Shown here piece by piece: positions 34,555 to 42,584 of a stretch of 64,000 nucleotides of DNA; position 1 is the first letter of the stretch, and every line of letters starts with the position of its first letter. Source of the DNA: Curtobacterium sp. Leaf261 (GTDB lineage: Bacteria > Actinomycetota > Actinomycetes > Actinomycetales > Microbacteriaceae). Made by a program: the position numbers and the translations under genes. The stretch is from assembly GCF_001422205.1 (NCBI RefSeq), contig NZ_LMMJ01000013.1, positions 1-64,000 of the forward strand, read 5' to 3'. Under the pieces are notes generated by a model. That model ran no database searches. It was not told where the DNA came from and saw only the letters and a list, made by a program, of their open reading frames with translations.

Positions 34555-35535
34555 ATGACGAACCCCACCCGCCCGACCCCGGTCTTCCTGGACTGCGACA
34601 CCGGCATCGACGACGCCCTCGCGCTCGCCTGGCTGACCGGCAGGCCGGGCGTCGACCTCGTCGGGGTCGGCGTCGTGTCCGGCAACATCGACGCCCCGCG
34701 CGGCGCGCGGAACACCCTCGACCTCCTCGCCGTCCTCGGGAACGACCGGACGCCGGTCGCGGTCGGGCCGACCGACTTCTGGTCGCGCCCGTTCCACGGT
34801 GGCGCGCCGCACGTCCACGGCAGCAACGGCATCGGAGGCGTCGAACTGCTGAGAGCCGAGCGCGAGGTCGAGGACGAGTCCGCCGCGGAGCTCCTCATCC
34901 GGCTCTCGCACGAGCACGAGGGCGAACTGCGGGTCCTCGCGATCGGACCGCTGACGAACCTCGCTCGCGCGTTGCACATCGACCCGACGCTCCCGTCCCG
35001 GATCAGGGACGTCACCGTCATGGGCGGCGCGTTCCTCGTGCGGGGGAACGTCTCGCCCCTCGCAGAGGCGAACATCCACAACGACCCCGAGGCGGCCGAC
35101 CTGGTCTACGCGGCTCCGTGGGACATCACCACGGTGCCGCTCGACGTGACCACGGGTCACCGCTTCACCGAGGAGCACATCGCGCGGCTCGTCGACGCGG
35201 AGTCCGTCCCGGCACAGCACATCGGCCGGATGCTCGAGGTGTACGCCGACTTCTACGCCACCGTCTACGTGGACCGCGTGGCGATCCTGCACGATCCCCT
35301 GGCCGCCGCGGTGATGACCGGCGATCTGCGCGTCACCTCGTCGATCCAGCTGCCGGTCCACGTCATCGGCGGCGACGGGCCGGATCGGGGCGCCACGAGG
35401 ATCGAGCTGCCCGTCCGGGAGTCGTCCGAGCGCCGGGCCGGCACCGTCGTCCTCGCGGTGGACCGGCCCTTCGCGGACCTGCTCGCCGCGCACGTCTCGG
35501 GGCTGTCCAGCCGGTCAGCGGCGACGCGGCCGTAG
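34555..35535 (+). CDS. Nucleoside hydrolase (inosine/uridine-preferring type)
   Basis: A 326-aa enzyme that cleaves the N-glycosidic bond of ribonucleosides to base and ribose. The Asp-rich Ca2+/ribose motif DCDTGIDDALALAW is at residues 11-24, VMGGAFLVRGNVSPLAEANI with HNDPEAA at about 158-185, and a C-terminal Asp near ILHDPLAA completes the metal site. ATG 34555 starts directly before the first strand. It converges with the kinase-permease-ADP-ribosylglycohydrolase operon, so the region forms one purine/nucleoside salvage locus. Confidence 0.94.
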   Translation: MTNPTRPTPVFLDCDTGIDDALALAWLTGRPGVDLVGVGVVSGNIDAPRGARNTLDLLAVLGNDRTPVAVGPTDFWSRPFHGGAPHVHGSNGIGGVELLRAEREVEDESAAELLIRLSHEHEGELRVLAIGPLTNLARALHIDPTLPSRIRDVTVMGGAFLVRGNVSPLAEANIHNDPEAADLVYAAPWDITTVPLDVTTGHRFTEEHIARLVDAESVPAQHIGRMLEVYADFYATVYVDRVAILHDPLAAAVMTGDLRVTSSIQLPVHVIGGDGPDRGATRIELPVRESSERRAGTVVLAVDRPFADLLAAHVSGLSSRSAATRP

Positions 35536-35557
35536 CCGCAGCACGGCGACCGACTCT

Positions 35558-35599
35558 GGACGGGAGGGACGGTGCGGGCCCGACCTGCGCCTCCCGTCC
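35558..35599. repeat. Dispersed palindrome, copy 7
   Basis: GGACGGGAGG and CCTCCCGTCC arms with a GGTGCGGGCCCGACCTGC core. First of two copies between the convergent nucleoside hydrolase and kinase genes. Confidence 0.88.
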
Positions 35600-35611
35600 G
35601 GAAGACCGCCA

Positions 35612-35663
35612 CTGACGGACTGGAGGGACGGTGCGGGCCCGACCCGCGCCTCCAGTCCGTCAG
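35612..35663. repeat. Dispersed palindrome, copy 8
   Basis: Longest arms of the family: CTGACGGACTGGAGG and CCTCCAGTCCGTCAG, around GGTGCGGGCCCGACCC. It stands 12 bp from copy 7, giving tandem copies in a convergent gap. Confidence 0.92.
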
Positions 35664-35675
35664 TCCTGCACTCCG

Positions 35676-36602
35676 TCAGTCGCCGGACCGACCCAGGAGG
35701 TCGTCGATCTCGGCCGCGGTCGGCGCGGTCGCCGGACCCTCGCGCGTCACGGCGATCGCAGCGGCCGCGTTCGCTCGGCGTGCCGCGGTGACGAGGTCGT
35801 CCCCACGGGAGAGCGCGGCGATGAGGACGCCGTCGTGGGCGTCTCCCGCACCGTTCGTGTCGACCGCGGCGACGGCGAAGCCCGCGACGAGTTCGGCAGG
35901 ACGACCGGCTACGGCGACCCAGCATCCGCGCGCGCCGTCGCGGACGACGGCCGCTCCCCGTGTGCGTGCGGCGATGCGTTCCGCGGCGTCGCCGAGGTGC
36001 GTCGACTCCGGCGCCATGAGCAGGGCTTCGCGGCCGTTCGTGCTGACCACGTCGGAGCGCGCCATGACGGCGATGAGCAGATCAGGCCGGAGGGTGTCCA
36101 CGAGCGGTGACGGATCGAGGACGACCCGGACGGCATCCGGCAGGTCCGCGAGCCAGGTGCCGATGGCGTCGCCGTTGGAACGGTGCGCGAGCCCGTACCC
36201 GGAGACGAAGACGGTGTCGTCCTCACGGACCTCGACGCGGGCAAGGTCGTCGGTGCCGAGGCGGCCCTCGGCGCCGACGCTGGTGATGAACGTGCGCTCG
36301 GTCGTGGCGTCGACGAGTGCCACGCAGTACCCGCTGTCGAGGTCGGGGAGACCCGGCTGCACCACCTGCACGCCGCTGGCGAGGAGCGCCGACCGAACGA
36401 CGTCGCCGAACGGACCGGTGCCGTACTGGCCAGCGAAGACGACGTCGAGCCCGTCGCGGCGTGCGGCGACCATCGTGTTGAGGCCGCCACCGGCCGTGAT
36501 CTCCGACCCGTCCGCGATGACGTCGCCGCCGAGCTCCGGGATCGCGCCGATGCGCATCACGATGTCGACGATGACGTTCCCGACGGACACGAGCCGTGGC
36601 AT
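35676..36602 (-). CDS. PfkB family carbohydrate/nucleoside kinase
   Basis: A 308-aa ribokinase-like enzyme. The N-terminal SVGNVIVDIVMRIGAIPELG, the GGGLNTMVAARRDG sugar-binding motif and the C-terminal VDTNGAGDAHDGVLIAAL with the catalytic Asp of GAGD are family signatures. ATG 36602 overlaps the permease stop (ATGA). In this context it probably phosphorylates ribose released from nucleosides, or a nucleoside itself. It is the last gene of the four-gene minus-strand operon. Confidence 0.92.
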   Translation of the reverse strand: MPRLVSVGNVIVDIVMRIGAIPELGGDVIADGSEITAGGGLNTMVAARRDGLDVVFAGQYGTGPFGDVVRSALLASGVQVVQPGLPDLDSGYCVALVDATTERTFITSVGAEGRLGTDDLARVEVREDDTVFVSGYGLAHRSNGDAIGTWLADLPDAVRVVLDPSPLVDTLRPDLLIAVMARSDVVSTNGREALLMAPESTHLGDAAERIAARTRGAAVVRDGARGCWVAVAGRPAELVAGFAVAAVDTNGAGDAHDGVLIAALSRGDDLVTAARRANAAAAIAVTREGPATAPTAAEIDDLLGRSGD

Positions 36603-38119
36603 CAGCGCACCGTCGCCGACTCGGTCGCGGACCGGGTGGCGGCGACGGACGGTTCGGTCAGCGTGCCGCGGGCACCGCCGAACAGCAGGTACACGCCGGC
36701 GGCGACCACGAAGGTGACGACCCAGCCGAGGCCGTTCGCCCCGATCCAGCTGCCCGAGAGCGGCCCGACGAACACGGGAGCCGCGTCGCCGACCTTGACG
36801 ACGGTGAACAGGAAGCCGATCACGATCGCGACGGCCCACGCGCCGAAGGCACTCCAGGCGATGCCGCCGCGGTACCAGTACGCGGAGCCGCGACGGAGGT
36901 CGAGGAGCCCGACCGGGTCGTACCAGCGGCGGCGGACCATGTCGGCGATGAAGACACCGAGCCACGCGGTGATCGGCACGGCGAGGATCGAGATGAACGT
37001 GATGAACGGCGCGTAGAAGCCGTCCGCGATGAGCATGAAGTAGATCGCGCCGAGGAAGGTGATGACGACGTCGACGCCGACGGCCCACACGCGCGGGACC
37101 TTCACGCCGAGGGTCAGGGTGGTGAGGCTCGCGGAGTACACCGACAGGTGGTTCGAGAGCAGCAGCCCACCGAACGCGGCGATCAGGTAGGGGACGGCCA
37201 TCCAGCTGGGCAGCAGGTCGCGGATCGCGGCGACGGGATCACCCGCGGTCGCGAGGGCGGGGTCACCGGCGGAGACGAGTGCGCCGAGGCCGACGAGGAC
37301 CACCAGCGGGGTGCCCGCACCGACTGCGCTCGCGAGGACGAGTCGGCTGGCGCGCGCGGAGACCTTGCTGTACCGGGCGATGTCGGCACCGGCGGTCGCC
37401 CAGCCGATGCCGGTCCCCGCGGCGATCGTGCCGATGCCGATCACCATCGCGCTGACGGGTCCGGCGGGGGCGCTCATCACGGTGTCCCAGTCGACGCGGA
37501 GCACCAGGAAGATCGCCACGAAGACGTTGAGCGCGCCGAAGACCCAGGTCGCGTAGCGCTGGATCGCGACGATCGCCGCGTGCCCCAGGCCGGAGATCAG
37601 GACGGTGCACAGGATGAACACCAGGATCGCCACGATCGTCAGGACCGGGGTGTGCTTGGCGTTCCCGTCGGTGCCGAACACGATGGTGAACAGTGACAGC
37701 AGCACGAACGCGGCCGTCGTGGTGTTGACGGTCTCCCAGCCGAGGCGTGACAGCAGCGAGACGAGCGTCGGGCCGATGTTGCCTCGGACGCCGAACACGG
37801 CGCGGGAGAGCGTCAGGCCGGGGGCGCCACCACGGCGTCCGGCGATGGAGATGACGCCGACGACGGCGAACGAGCCCGCGGCGCCGATCACCGCGACGAG
37901 GAGCGCCTGCCAGATGGTGAGCTTCTGGAACGCGACGAGGGTTGCCCCGAGCGGCAGCCCGAGGATGGAGATGTTCGCGGCGAACCAGACCCAGAACAGC
38001 GCGCCCGGGCGGCCGGTGCGCTCGTCGGCGGGGACGGGTTCGATGCCGCGCTGTTCGATCGTGGTGAGGGTGCCTTCGCTCCTGGCGCGTGTGACAGTGG
38101 GGTCGGGTGTGGTCGTCAT
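36602..38119 (-). CDS. NCS1 nucleobase:cation symporter
   Basis: A 505-aa, 12-helix importer of purines, pyrimidines or related compounds. The N-terminal GIEPVPADERTGRPGALFWV then WFAANISILGLPLGA segment is typical of the PucI/CodB-type NCS1 group; GTGIGWATAGADIARYSK is the conserved helix-6 region. It is translationally coupled to the kinase and lies 83 bp after the ADP-ribosylglycohydrolase gene. It supplies the substrate for the salvage operon. Confidence 0.93.
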   Translation of the reverse strand: MTTTPDPTVTRARSEGTLTTIEQRGIEPVPADERTGRPGALFWVWFAANISILGLPLGATLVAFQKLTIWQALLVAVIGAAGSFAVVGVISIAGRRGGAPGLTLSRAVFGVRGNIGPTLVSLLSRLGWETVNTTTAAFVLLSLFTIVFGTDGNAKHTPVLTIVAILVFILCTVLISGLGHAAIVAIQRYATWVFGALNVFVAIFLVLRVDWDTVMSAPAGPVSAMVIGIGTIAAGTGIGWATAGADIARYSKVSARASRLVLASAVGAGTPLVVLVGLGALVSAGDPALATAGDPVAAIRDLLPSWMAVPYLIAAFGGLLLSNHLSVYSASLTTLTLGVKVPRVWAVGVDVVITFLGAIYFMLIADGFYAPFITFISILAVPITAWLGVFIADMVRRRWYDPVGLLDLRRGSAYWYRGGIAWSAFGAWAVAIVIGFLFTVVKVGDAAPVFVGPLSGSWIGANGLGWVVTFVVAAGVYLLFGGARGTLTEPSVAATRSATESATVR

Positions 38120-38202
38120 GTCCTCTTACGTCCTCGGAAGTGGGGGGGTGCTGTGAGTGGGGGGGTGCTGCGCGCGGTGCGGGTCCGCTGCGCGCGCGGT
38201 GG

Positions 38203-39249
38203 TCAGTCGGTCGTGCGGGTCCTGATGGCGAGCAGGCCGTTGATGAGCGGGTGGAGGTCGAGTCCGTTGACCTCGACCACGGTCCGGACGGCGTGCTCCG
38301 GCCAGGCGTCCGGGCCGTGGACGGCGCCGAGCACGGCTCCGGCCATCGCGGCGATGGTGTCGGTGTCGCCGCCGATGCTCGCCGCGATCCCGAGGGTCTC
38401 CCAGGGGTCGAGGTCGAGCGAGACGAGGGCGAGGGCCGCGACCACGGACTCCTGCGATGCGACGGATGTGCCGATGAGCCGGGACACGACGTCGATCCGT
38501 TCGTCGTCCGGCACCGTCGGCAGGTAGGTCCTGGCCCAGGCGGTCTTGTCGGCGATGTCGGCGCCGGCGATCCAGTGCCCGCGGGTCGCACCGATCCGGG
38601 CCGCTCCGATGGCCGCGTCGATCGCGTCCGCCCGGGTGGCGCCGTCGAGCCCGACACTGACCGCCGCCGCGATGGCGCTCGCGCCGGCGATGCCGAGTCC
38701 GGTGTCATGGGTGACGCGCGAGGCGTCCTGGACGGTGTCGACGAGCGTCTCCAGGTCCGTCGCCGGGGTGGCGATCCCGACCGGGGCGATCCGCATCGCC
38801 GCGCCGTTCGTGGTGCCGGTCGATCCGGCCTGGTCCGCGGGGACACCGGCGAGGATGCGCTCCACGGCGGTCTTGGTGCTCGGGCCGAGGAGGTCGAGCG
38901 ATCCCTTGGCCTCCATCGCACGCTCCCAGTCGATGATCGCCTCGGCGAATCGCACCGGGTCGAGACGGCCGCCGCCCTCGACGAGCAGGCCGCCGACGAG
39001 GATCGCCTGCTCGGTGTCGTCCGTGATGCTGCCGGCGCGCATGCCCGCGGCGATCCGCTGGTGGGGTCCGGCGTCGACGAAGCCGGTGATCACCCCGTGG
39101 TCGGCGCGGATCTGCGCGAGCGACATCGACTGCGTCGGCATGCCCATCGCGTCGCCGATCGCGAGACCGTGCATGGCCGCGAGGGCTCGTCCCGCGCGGG
39201 CGTCGCTGGTCGGGTTCCCCGTGCTGTGCGTGCTGCCGGTGCTGGTCAT
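38203..39249 (-). CDS. ADP-ribosylglycohydrolase family protein
   Basis: A 348-aa helical Mg-dependent hydrolase. GDAMGMPTQSMS, GSITDDTEQAI and the C-terminal SIGGDTDTIAAMAGAVLGAV provide the di-metal Asp/Thr ligands of the DraG/ARH family. ATG 39249 overlaps the GntR stop (ATGA), which decides the start against earlier in-frame codons. In a nucleoside operon it is more likely to act on free ADP-ribose-like or N-glycosyl compounds than on modified proteins. That is inference from context. Confidence 0.92.
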   Translation of the reverse strand: MTSTGSTHSTGNPTSDARAGRALAAMHGLAIGDAMGMPTQSMSLAQIRADHGVITGFVDAGPHQRIAAGMRAGSITDDTEQAILVGGLLVEGGGRLDPVRFAEAIIDWERAMEAKGSLDLLGPSTKTAVERILAGVPADQAGSTGTTNGAAMRIAPVGIATPATDLETLVDTVQDASRVTHDTGLGIAGASAIAAAVSVGLDGATRADAIDAAIGAARIGATRGHWIAGADIADKTAWARTYLPTVPDDERIDVVSRLIGTSVASQESVVAALALVSLDLDPWETLGIAASIGGDTDTIAAMAGAVLGAVHGPDAWPEHAVRTVVEVNGLDLHPLINGLLAIRTRTTD

Positions 39250-39977
39250 CGTGTCTGCTCCGTCGTCCCGAATCGCATGTGCAACCGGAACCGGTCCGGT
39301 GCGAGGAGGCTGTCGACGTGCTCGACGAAGCCGTTGTGGATCGTCCGCGAGATCCGCTGGCTGTGCAGGAACGGCGTCCCCGCCGGCTGCTCCAGCACGG
39401 CGGCGTCCTCGGCGCTCAGGGGTGCGATGTCGACCCACTGCTCGGCGGTCGCGGGCACGAGGCCCGCTGCGGTCAGGGTGGCGCTCAGCGACCCGTCGAC
39501 GAGTCCGTCCTCGACGGCACGGTCGAGTGCTCCGGTCCGGGGCACTCGGCTGCGCTCGAGGGAGACCGAGACGCCGCCGAGCACGTGACGCACCCGGTCG
39601 ACGGCGATGAACGCTGCCGAGTCGGCCCCGACCCGCTCGGCGAGGTCGATGTCCTCGATGCGCTCGATGCGGAGGACGCGTGTCACGACTTCGACCCCGG
39701 TCGCGGCGATCGATCGGGCCCAGCCGCCGCGAGGGTCGAGTGCTGCGCCGTCGAACGTGACGATGGAACCGACGCCCCCGTGCGTGGCGATGTACTCCTC
39801 GTCCGCCAGGTCAGCCAGTGCGGCGCGGACCGTGCCGCGGCTGACCGCGAAGCGCTCGGCGAGCTCGTGTTCCCCGGGGAGGCGCTCGCCGGGGACGAGT
39901 CGGCCCGTCGCGATCGCGTCGCGGAGGGCGTCGGCGACACGGCGTCGCTTCGATGAGACAGGCATGTGGTCGAGCAT
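39246..39977 (-). CDS. GntR/HutC family transcriptional regulator
   Basis: A 243-aa repressor and first gene of the salvage operon. Winged helix at residues 10-75 (VADALRDAIATGRLVPGERL, then PGEHELAERFAVSRGTVRAA) and a UTRA ligand domain after about residue 85. The start is ATG 39977 or ATG 39965; neither has a good ribosome binding site, so the message may be leaderless. The upstream 30 bp (ACATGTTCAGTACCTGT) show weak dyad symmetry that could be its operator. Confidence 0.92.
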   Translation of the reverse strand: MLDHMPVSSKRRRVADALRDAIATGRLVPGERLPGEHELAERFAVSRGTVRAALADLADEEYIATHGGVGSIVTFDGAALDPRGGWARSIAATGVEVVTRVLRIERIEDIDLAERVGADSAAFIAVDRVRHVLGGVSVSLERSRVPRTGALDRAVEDGLVDGSLSATLTAAGLVPATAEQWVDIAPLSAEDAAVLEQPAGTPFLHSQRISRTIHNGFVEHVDSLLAPDRFRLHMRFGTTEQTR

Positions 39978-40046
39978 ACATGTTCAGTACCTGTCCACTC
40001 CAGGACTGTCCGGATCTGTCGTCAGCCCGGGTGCGGTCGGCGAGAC

Positions 40047-40094
40047 GACGGACGGGAGGGACGGTGCGGGGCCGACCCGTGCCTCCAGTCCGTC
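40047..40094. repeat. Dispersed palindrome, copy 9
   Basis: GACGGACGGGAGG and CCTCCAGTCCGTC around a GGTGCGGGGCCGACCC core, about 70 bp upstream of the GntR start. This copy is near a 5' end, unlike most. Confidence 0.88.
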
Positions 40095-40142
40095 ATCCGC
40101 TCGCGTCCGGCAGGACGCTTCGTCGGTGCCTCGCGGTCGCGC

Positions 40143-40262
40143 TCAGCGGCGGCGGTGCACGACCTCCTCGACCGCACGTCTCGCCGAGTCCGGTACCAAC
40201 GCGGAGGAGTCCAGGGGGACGTCGATCAGCTCGCCGTGGACGTCGTTGCGACGTTTCGACAC
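40143..40262 (-). CDS. Possible 39-aa small protein
   Basis: GTG 40262 to TGA 40143 encodes a hydrophilic peptide, MSKRRNDVHGELIDVPLDSS followed by an acidic/Arg-rich helix ending VVHRRR. Codon third positions are strongly GC-rich and the composition is balanced, unlike the shadow frames around it. The ribosome binding site is weak. The rest of 39978-40360 holds only the palindrome and the hairpin listed here. Confidence 0.35.
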   Translation of the reverse strand: MSKRRNDVHGELIDVPLDSSALVPDSARRAVEEVVHRRR

Positions 40263-40318
40263 TGCGGAGTGCAGTGACCCTCGATCGCGGTGGTGACGTG
40301 CGCCGCACTCTCCGACAT

Positions 40319-40354
40319 CCTGGTTCCTGCGTCGTGGACGACGCGGGAACCAGG
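40319..40354 (+). promoter_or_regulatory. Stable hairpin directly upstream of a membrane-protein start
   Basis: CCTGGTTCCTGCGTCG (40319-40334) and CGACGCGGGAACCAGG (40339-40354) pair at 15 of 16 positions with a 4-base loop. The stem ends in the G-run (GGGGGG) that would serve as ribosome binding site for ATG 40361, so the folded RNA could occlude translation. It could alternatively be an upstream terminator without a T-tract. Confidence 0.6.
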
Positions 40355-40360
40355 GGGGTC

Positions 40361-40669
40361 ATGCATCACCGGTCGAACATCGCGGAGAGCGCGCACGACA
40401 GCATCCATCCGGATGGCTACGGCGGTTCCGGTGCGCCTCGTGCAGCCGCCGCGCGTCCGCGGCGAGGGTCTGCGCTGACAGTGTTCTCGATGGCGCTCGT
40501 CGCCTTCGGCGCCGCAGCGGCGCTCTTCGTGCTCACGACCGTTCGTGTCGTGGGATCGGTCATGGACGATCACGGCGCGGACATCGGCGCCGGGCTCCTC
40601 GGTGTGGCCTGCTTGGTCCTCGTACTCGGGGGATGTGTGCTCACGTCCGCCGCGAAGCGTGTGTCATGA
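40361..40669 (+). CDS. Small two-helix membrane protein
   Basis: A 102-aa protein. A hydrophilic N-terminus (HHRSNIAESAHDSIHPDGYG) is followed by helices ALTVFSMALVAFGAAAALFV and GAGLLGVACLVLVLGGCVL. ATG 40361 is placed after a G-rich ribosome binding site within a hairpin. The stop overlaps the start of the CPBP protease gene (ATGA), so the two are coupled. No family recognised. Confidence 0.6.
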   Translation: MHHRSNIAESAHDSIHPDGYGGSGAPRAAAARPRRGSALTVFSMALVAFGAAAALFVLTTVRVVGSVMDDHGADIGAGLLGVACLVLVLGGCVLTSAAKRVS

Positions 40670-41439
40670 CCGACGGCCCAGAGGCTCCGACGCACCGGAG
40701 CATCGCACTGCCGGACACCGAGACCGGTCGGGAGCCGAGCGTCGGCTGGGGTCCCGGCATCGCGGTGCTGCTCGGGCTCATCGGGTGCTGGTTCCTCCCG
40801 TCGATCGTCGGTCGTGGTCTCCTGTCGAGCGACATCGGCGGCTCGGCGGTCGGTCTGTCCGTGGCGGTCTCTTCCTACGTTCCGTTGCTCGCCGCCGTGG
40901 CGTGGGTGGGGCGGCGCGACACCGTCGACCGACTCGGACTCCGGCTCCGTCGGGTCGACGTGCCATGGGCGCTCGCGATGACGGCCGTCGCGGCCGCGGT
41001 GTGGGCGTTGCTCGGTCTCTGGCTGTTGGGGGACGCAGGAATCGGGTCGGACGGTTGGATCCAGGGCGGACCGTCGATCGGGGACGTCGCATCACTCGTC
41101 GTCGAGCCGGTGATCGTTGCACCCATCATCACGGAGCTCATGTTCCGCGGCGTGCTGCTGCGGTGGCTCGTCGCCCGGGTCCGCAGCACGGGGTGGAACG
41201 CATTCGCGCCCGCGATCGGCGTGGTGGTCACAGCGCTGGTCGCCGCCGTCGTGCACGTCCTCGGGACGAGCTTCACCGCACCGGGATCGGCGCCCGTCAC
41301 GATCATGGAGTTCACCGGGACGTTCGTGTTCGGCCTGCTCGTCGGCGCGGTCGCCGTCCGCACGGACCGGATCGGCGCGGCAGTGCTCGCGCATGTGTTC
41401 TTCGCTGCACTCGAGACCGCGCTCGTCTGGCCCTGGTGA
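40666..41439 (+). CDS. CPBP family intramembrane metalloprotease
   Basis: A 257-aa, about eight-helix membrane protein of the CAAX-protease/bacteriocin-processing (Abi) family. The motifs are present but altered: ITELMFRG has one Glu where most members have the EExxxR pair; VVHVLGTSF and LAHVFFAAL supply the later His residues. ATG 40666 overlaps the preceding stop. Because the catalytic Glu pair is reduced, activity is uncertain. Its partner may be the small membrane protein encoded just upstream. Confidence 0.88.
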   Translation: MTDGPEAPTHRSIALPDTETGREPSVGWGPGIAVLLGLIGCWFLPSIVGRGLLSSDIGGSAVGLSVAVSSYVPLLAAVAWVGRRDTVDRLGLRLRRVDVPWALAMTAVAAAVWALLGLWLLGDAGIGSDGWIQGGPSIGDVASLVVEPVIVAPIITELMFRGVLLRWLVARVRSTGWNAFAPAIGVVVTALVAAVVHVLGTSFTAPGSAPVTIMEFTGTFVFGLLVGAVAVRTDRIGAAVLAHVFFAALETALVWPW

Positions 41440-41490
41440 CAGATCGCACGGCTCACCGCGACCGAGGAGCGGTTGCGCCAGGATTGCGAC

Positions 41491-42066
41491 ATGCAACTCG
41501 ACACGGTTCTCCAGCGCGACGACAGCGCGGTCGTCCTTGCCGAGCTCGTCGCGCTGCGCTCGCCGAGGCGGGTCCTCGCACGCGGAGTCCACCACGGTCC
41601 CGGTGAGCGGCCGTGGCAGTTCCAGGTCCTGCTCGACGAGTCGGACCGATCGTGGGTGTTCGATCGTCAGCGTGAGACCACCAGGTACCGGTACCGCGAG
41701 GGAGTTCTGCACACCGACGACGGCCCGGCCGAGGTCTCGTTCGACCGGAGTGGGATCGTCGCTCCTCCGGTCCGCATGCTGACGCCCGAAGCGCTGCCGT
41801 TGTGGGGCCGCGGCCCGGAGAGCTTCTCGCCGATGCTGGTGCAGCGCGTGGGAGGCCACTCGCTCCTCATCACGTTCGAGCACACGCTCGACCCCGCTGA
41901 CCGGCAGACCCTGGTCATCGACGAGCGCGACGGCGCTGCGCGACGGTGGTACCGCGATGGTGCGGTCACCGTCATCACTGATGTCCGGGAGGCCGACCAG
42001 GACGAGTCGAACCTCATGCGGCCGCGGTTCGCGAGGCTCGACGGCTGGCTTCCACCCGAGTACTGA
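41491..42066 (+). CDS. Hypothetical protein, beta-rich
   Basis: A 191-aa soluble protein with many charged residues and alternating beta strands (WQFQVLLDESDRSWVFDRQR, TTRYRYREGVLHTDDGPAEV, LLITFEHTLD). ATG 41491 follows AGGATTGCGAC. It is not recognised. Its last codons and 3' flank (from 42041) are imperfectly repeated at 42512-42584, which suggests local duplication and loss of a paralogue. Confidence 0.65.
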   Translation: MQLDTVLQRDDSAVVLAELVALRSPRRVLARGVHHGPGERPWQFQVLLDESDRSWVFDRQRETTRYRYREGVLHTDDGPAEVSFDRSGIVAPPVRMLTPEALPLWGRGPESFSPMLVQRVGGHSLLITFEHTLDPADRQTLVIDERDGAARRWYRDGAVTVITDVREADQDESNLMRPRFARLDGWLPPEY

Positions 42067-42114
42067 GCACTGCCCGTCGGAGTACCGCTCGGTCCTGTCC
42101 CTCCTGAGTCATCA
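42041..42114. repeat. Imperfect direct repeat, copy A
   Basis: About 74 bp from ACGGCTGGCT, through CCCGAGTACT, to TCCTGAGTCATC, spanning the end of the 41491-42066 gene. It matches 42512-42584 with several substitutions and small gaps. Confidence 0.65.
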
Positions 42115-42185
42115 GAACCTACTGGCCATGCCGTCATGAAGAGCAGGGGATCTTCAAGCGCGGACGGACGCCGCCGATCGAGTCT

Positions 42186-42377
42186 TCATGGATGGTCGCG
42201 ACGCGCTAATGCCCGTGCACCGGCCACTATGAAGATCAGCCCGGGGGCGATCAGAACTATCGCGAAGATGATCTTCCCAGCAGCATCGGCGGGGTTGAAG
42301 ATCATCTCGGCGATTCCGAAGAGGATGAAGAACAGTCCGAACGCGATGGTGGTTTTCGGCTTCTTGATGGTGAGCAC
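42186..42377 (-). CDS. Small two-helix membrane protein
   Basis: A 63-aa protein. A Lys-rich N-terminus (TIKKPKTT) precedes the helices IAFGLFFILFGIAEMIF and IIFAIVLIAPGLIFIVAGA, ending in a basic tail. Composition is lower in GC than its surroundings. No family recognised. It is flanked on both sides by the two copies of the imperfect repeat. Confidence 0.65.
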   Translation of the reverse strand: MLTIKKPKTTIAFGLFFILFGIAEMIFNPADAAGKIIFAIVLIAPGLIFIVAGARALARRDHP

Positions 42378-42511
42378 TGGCGTAGATCCTCGCTCCGGGT
42401 CGGATCGGTTCGTCCGGGATCCCGCGAACTTCGACGATGAAATTCACCAGCTGGACCCCGCAGACGGTGGTGGCTGCCGCCGCTGAGACGGGACGACGAC
42501 GGGTGGGGTGC

Positions 42512-42584
42512 ACGGCTGGGCTCTGCCCGAGTACTCATCACTCCCTGTCGGGGTGCCGCCCCGCATTGTCCGTCCTGAGTCATC
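42512..42584. repeat. Imperfect direct repeat, copy B
   Basis: ACGGCTGGGCT, CCCGAGTACT and TCCTGAGTCATCG in the same order and spacing as copy A, about 470 bp away. The last five bases overlap the stop of the gene at 42580. Copy B keeps a GWALPEY-coding frame corresponding to the GWLPPEY end of the protein covered by copy A. Confidence 0.65.
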
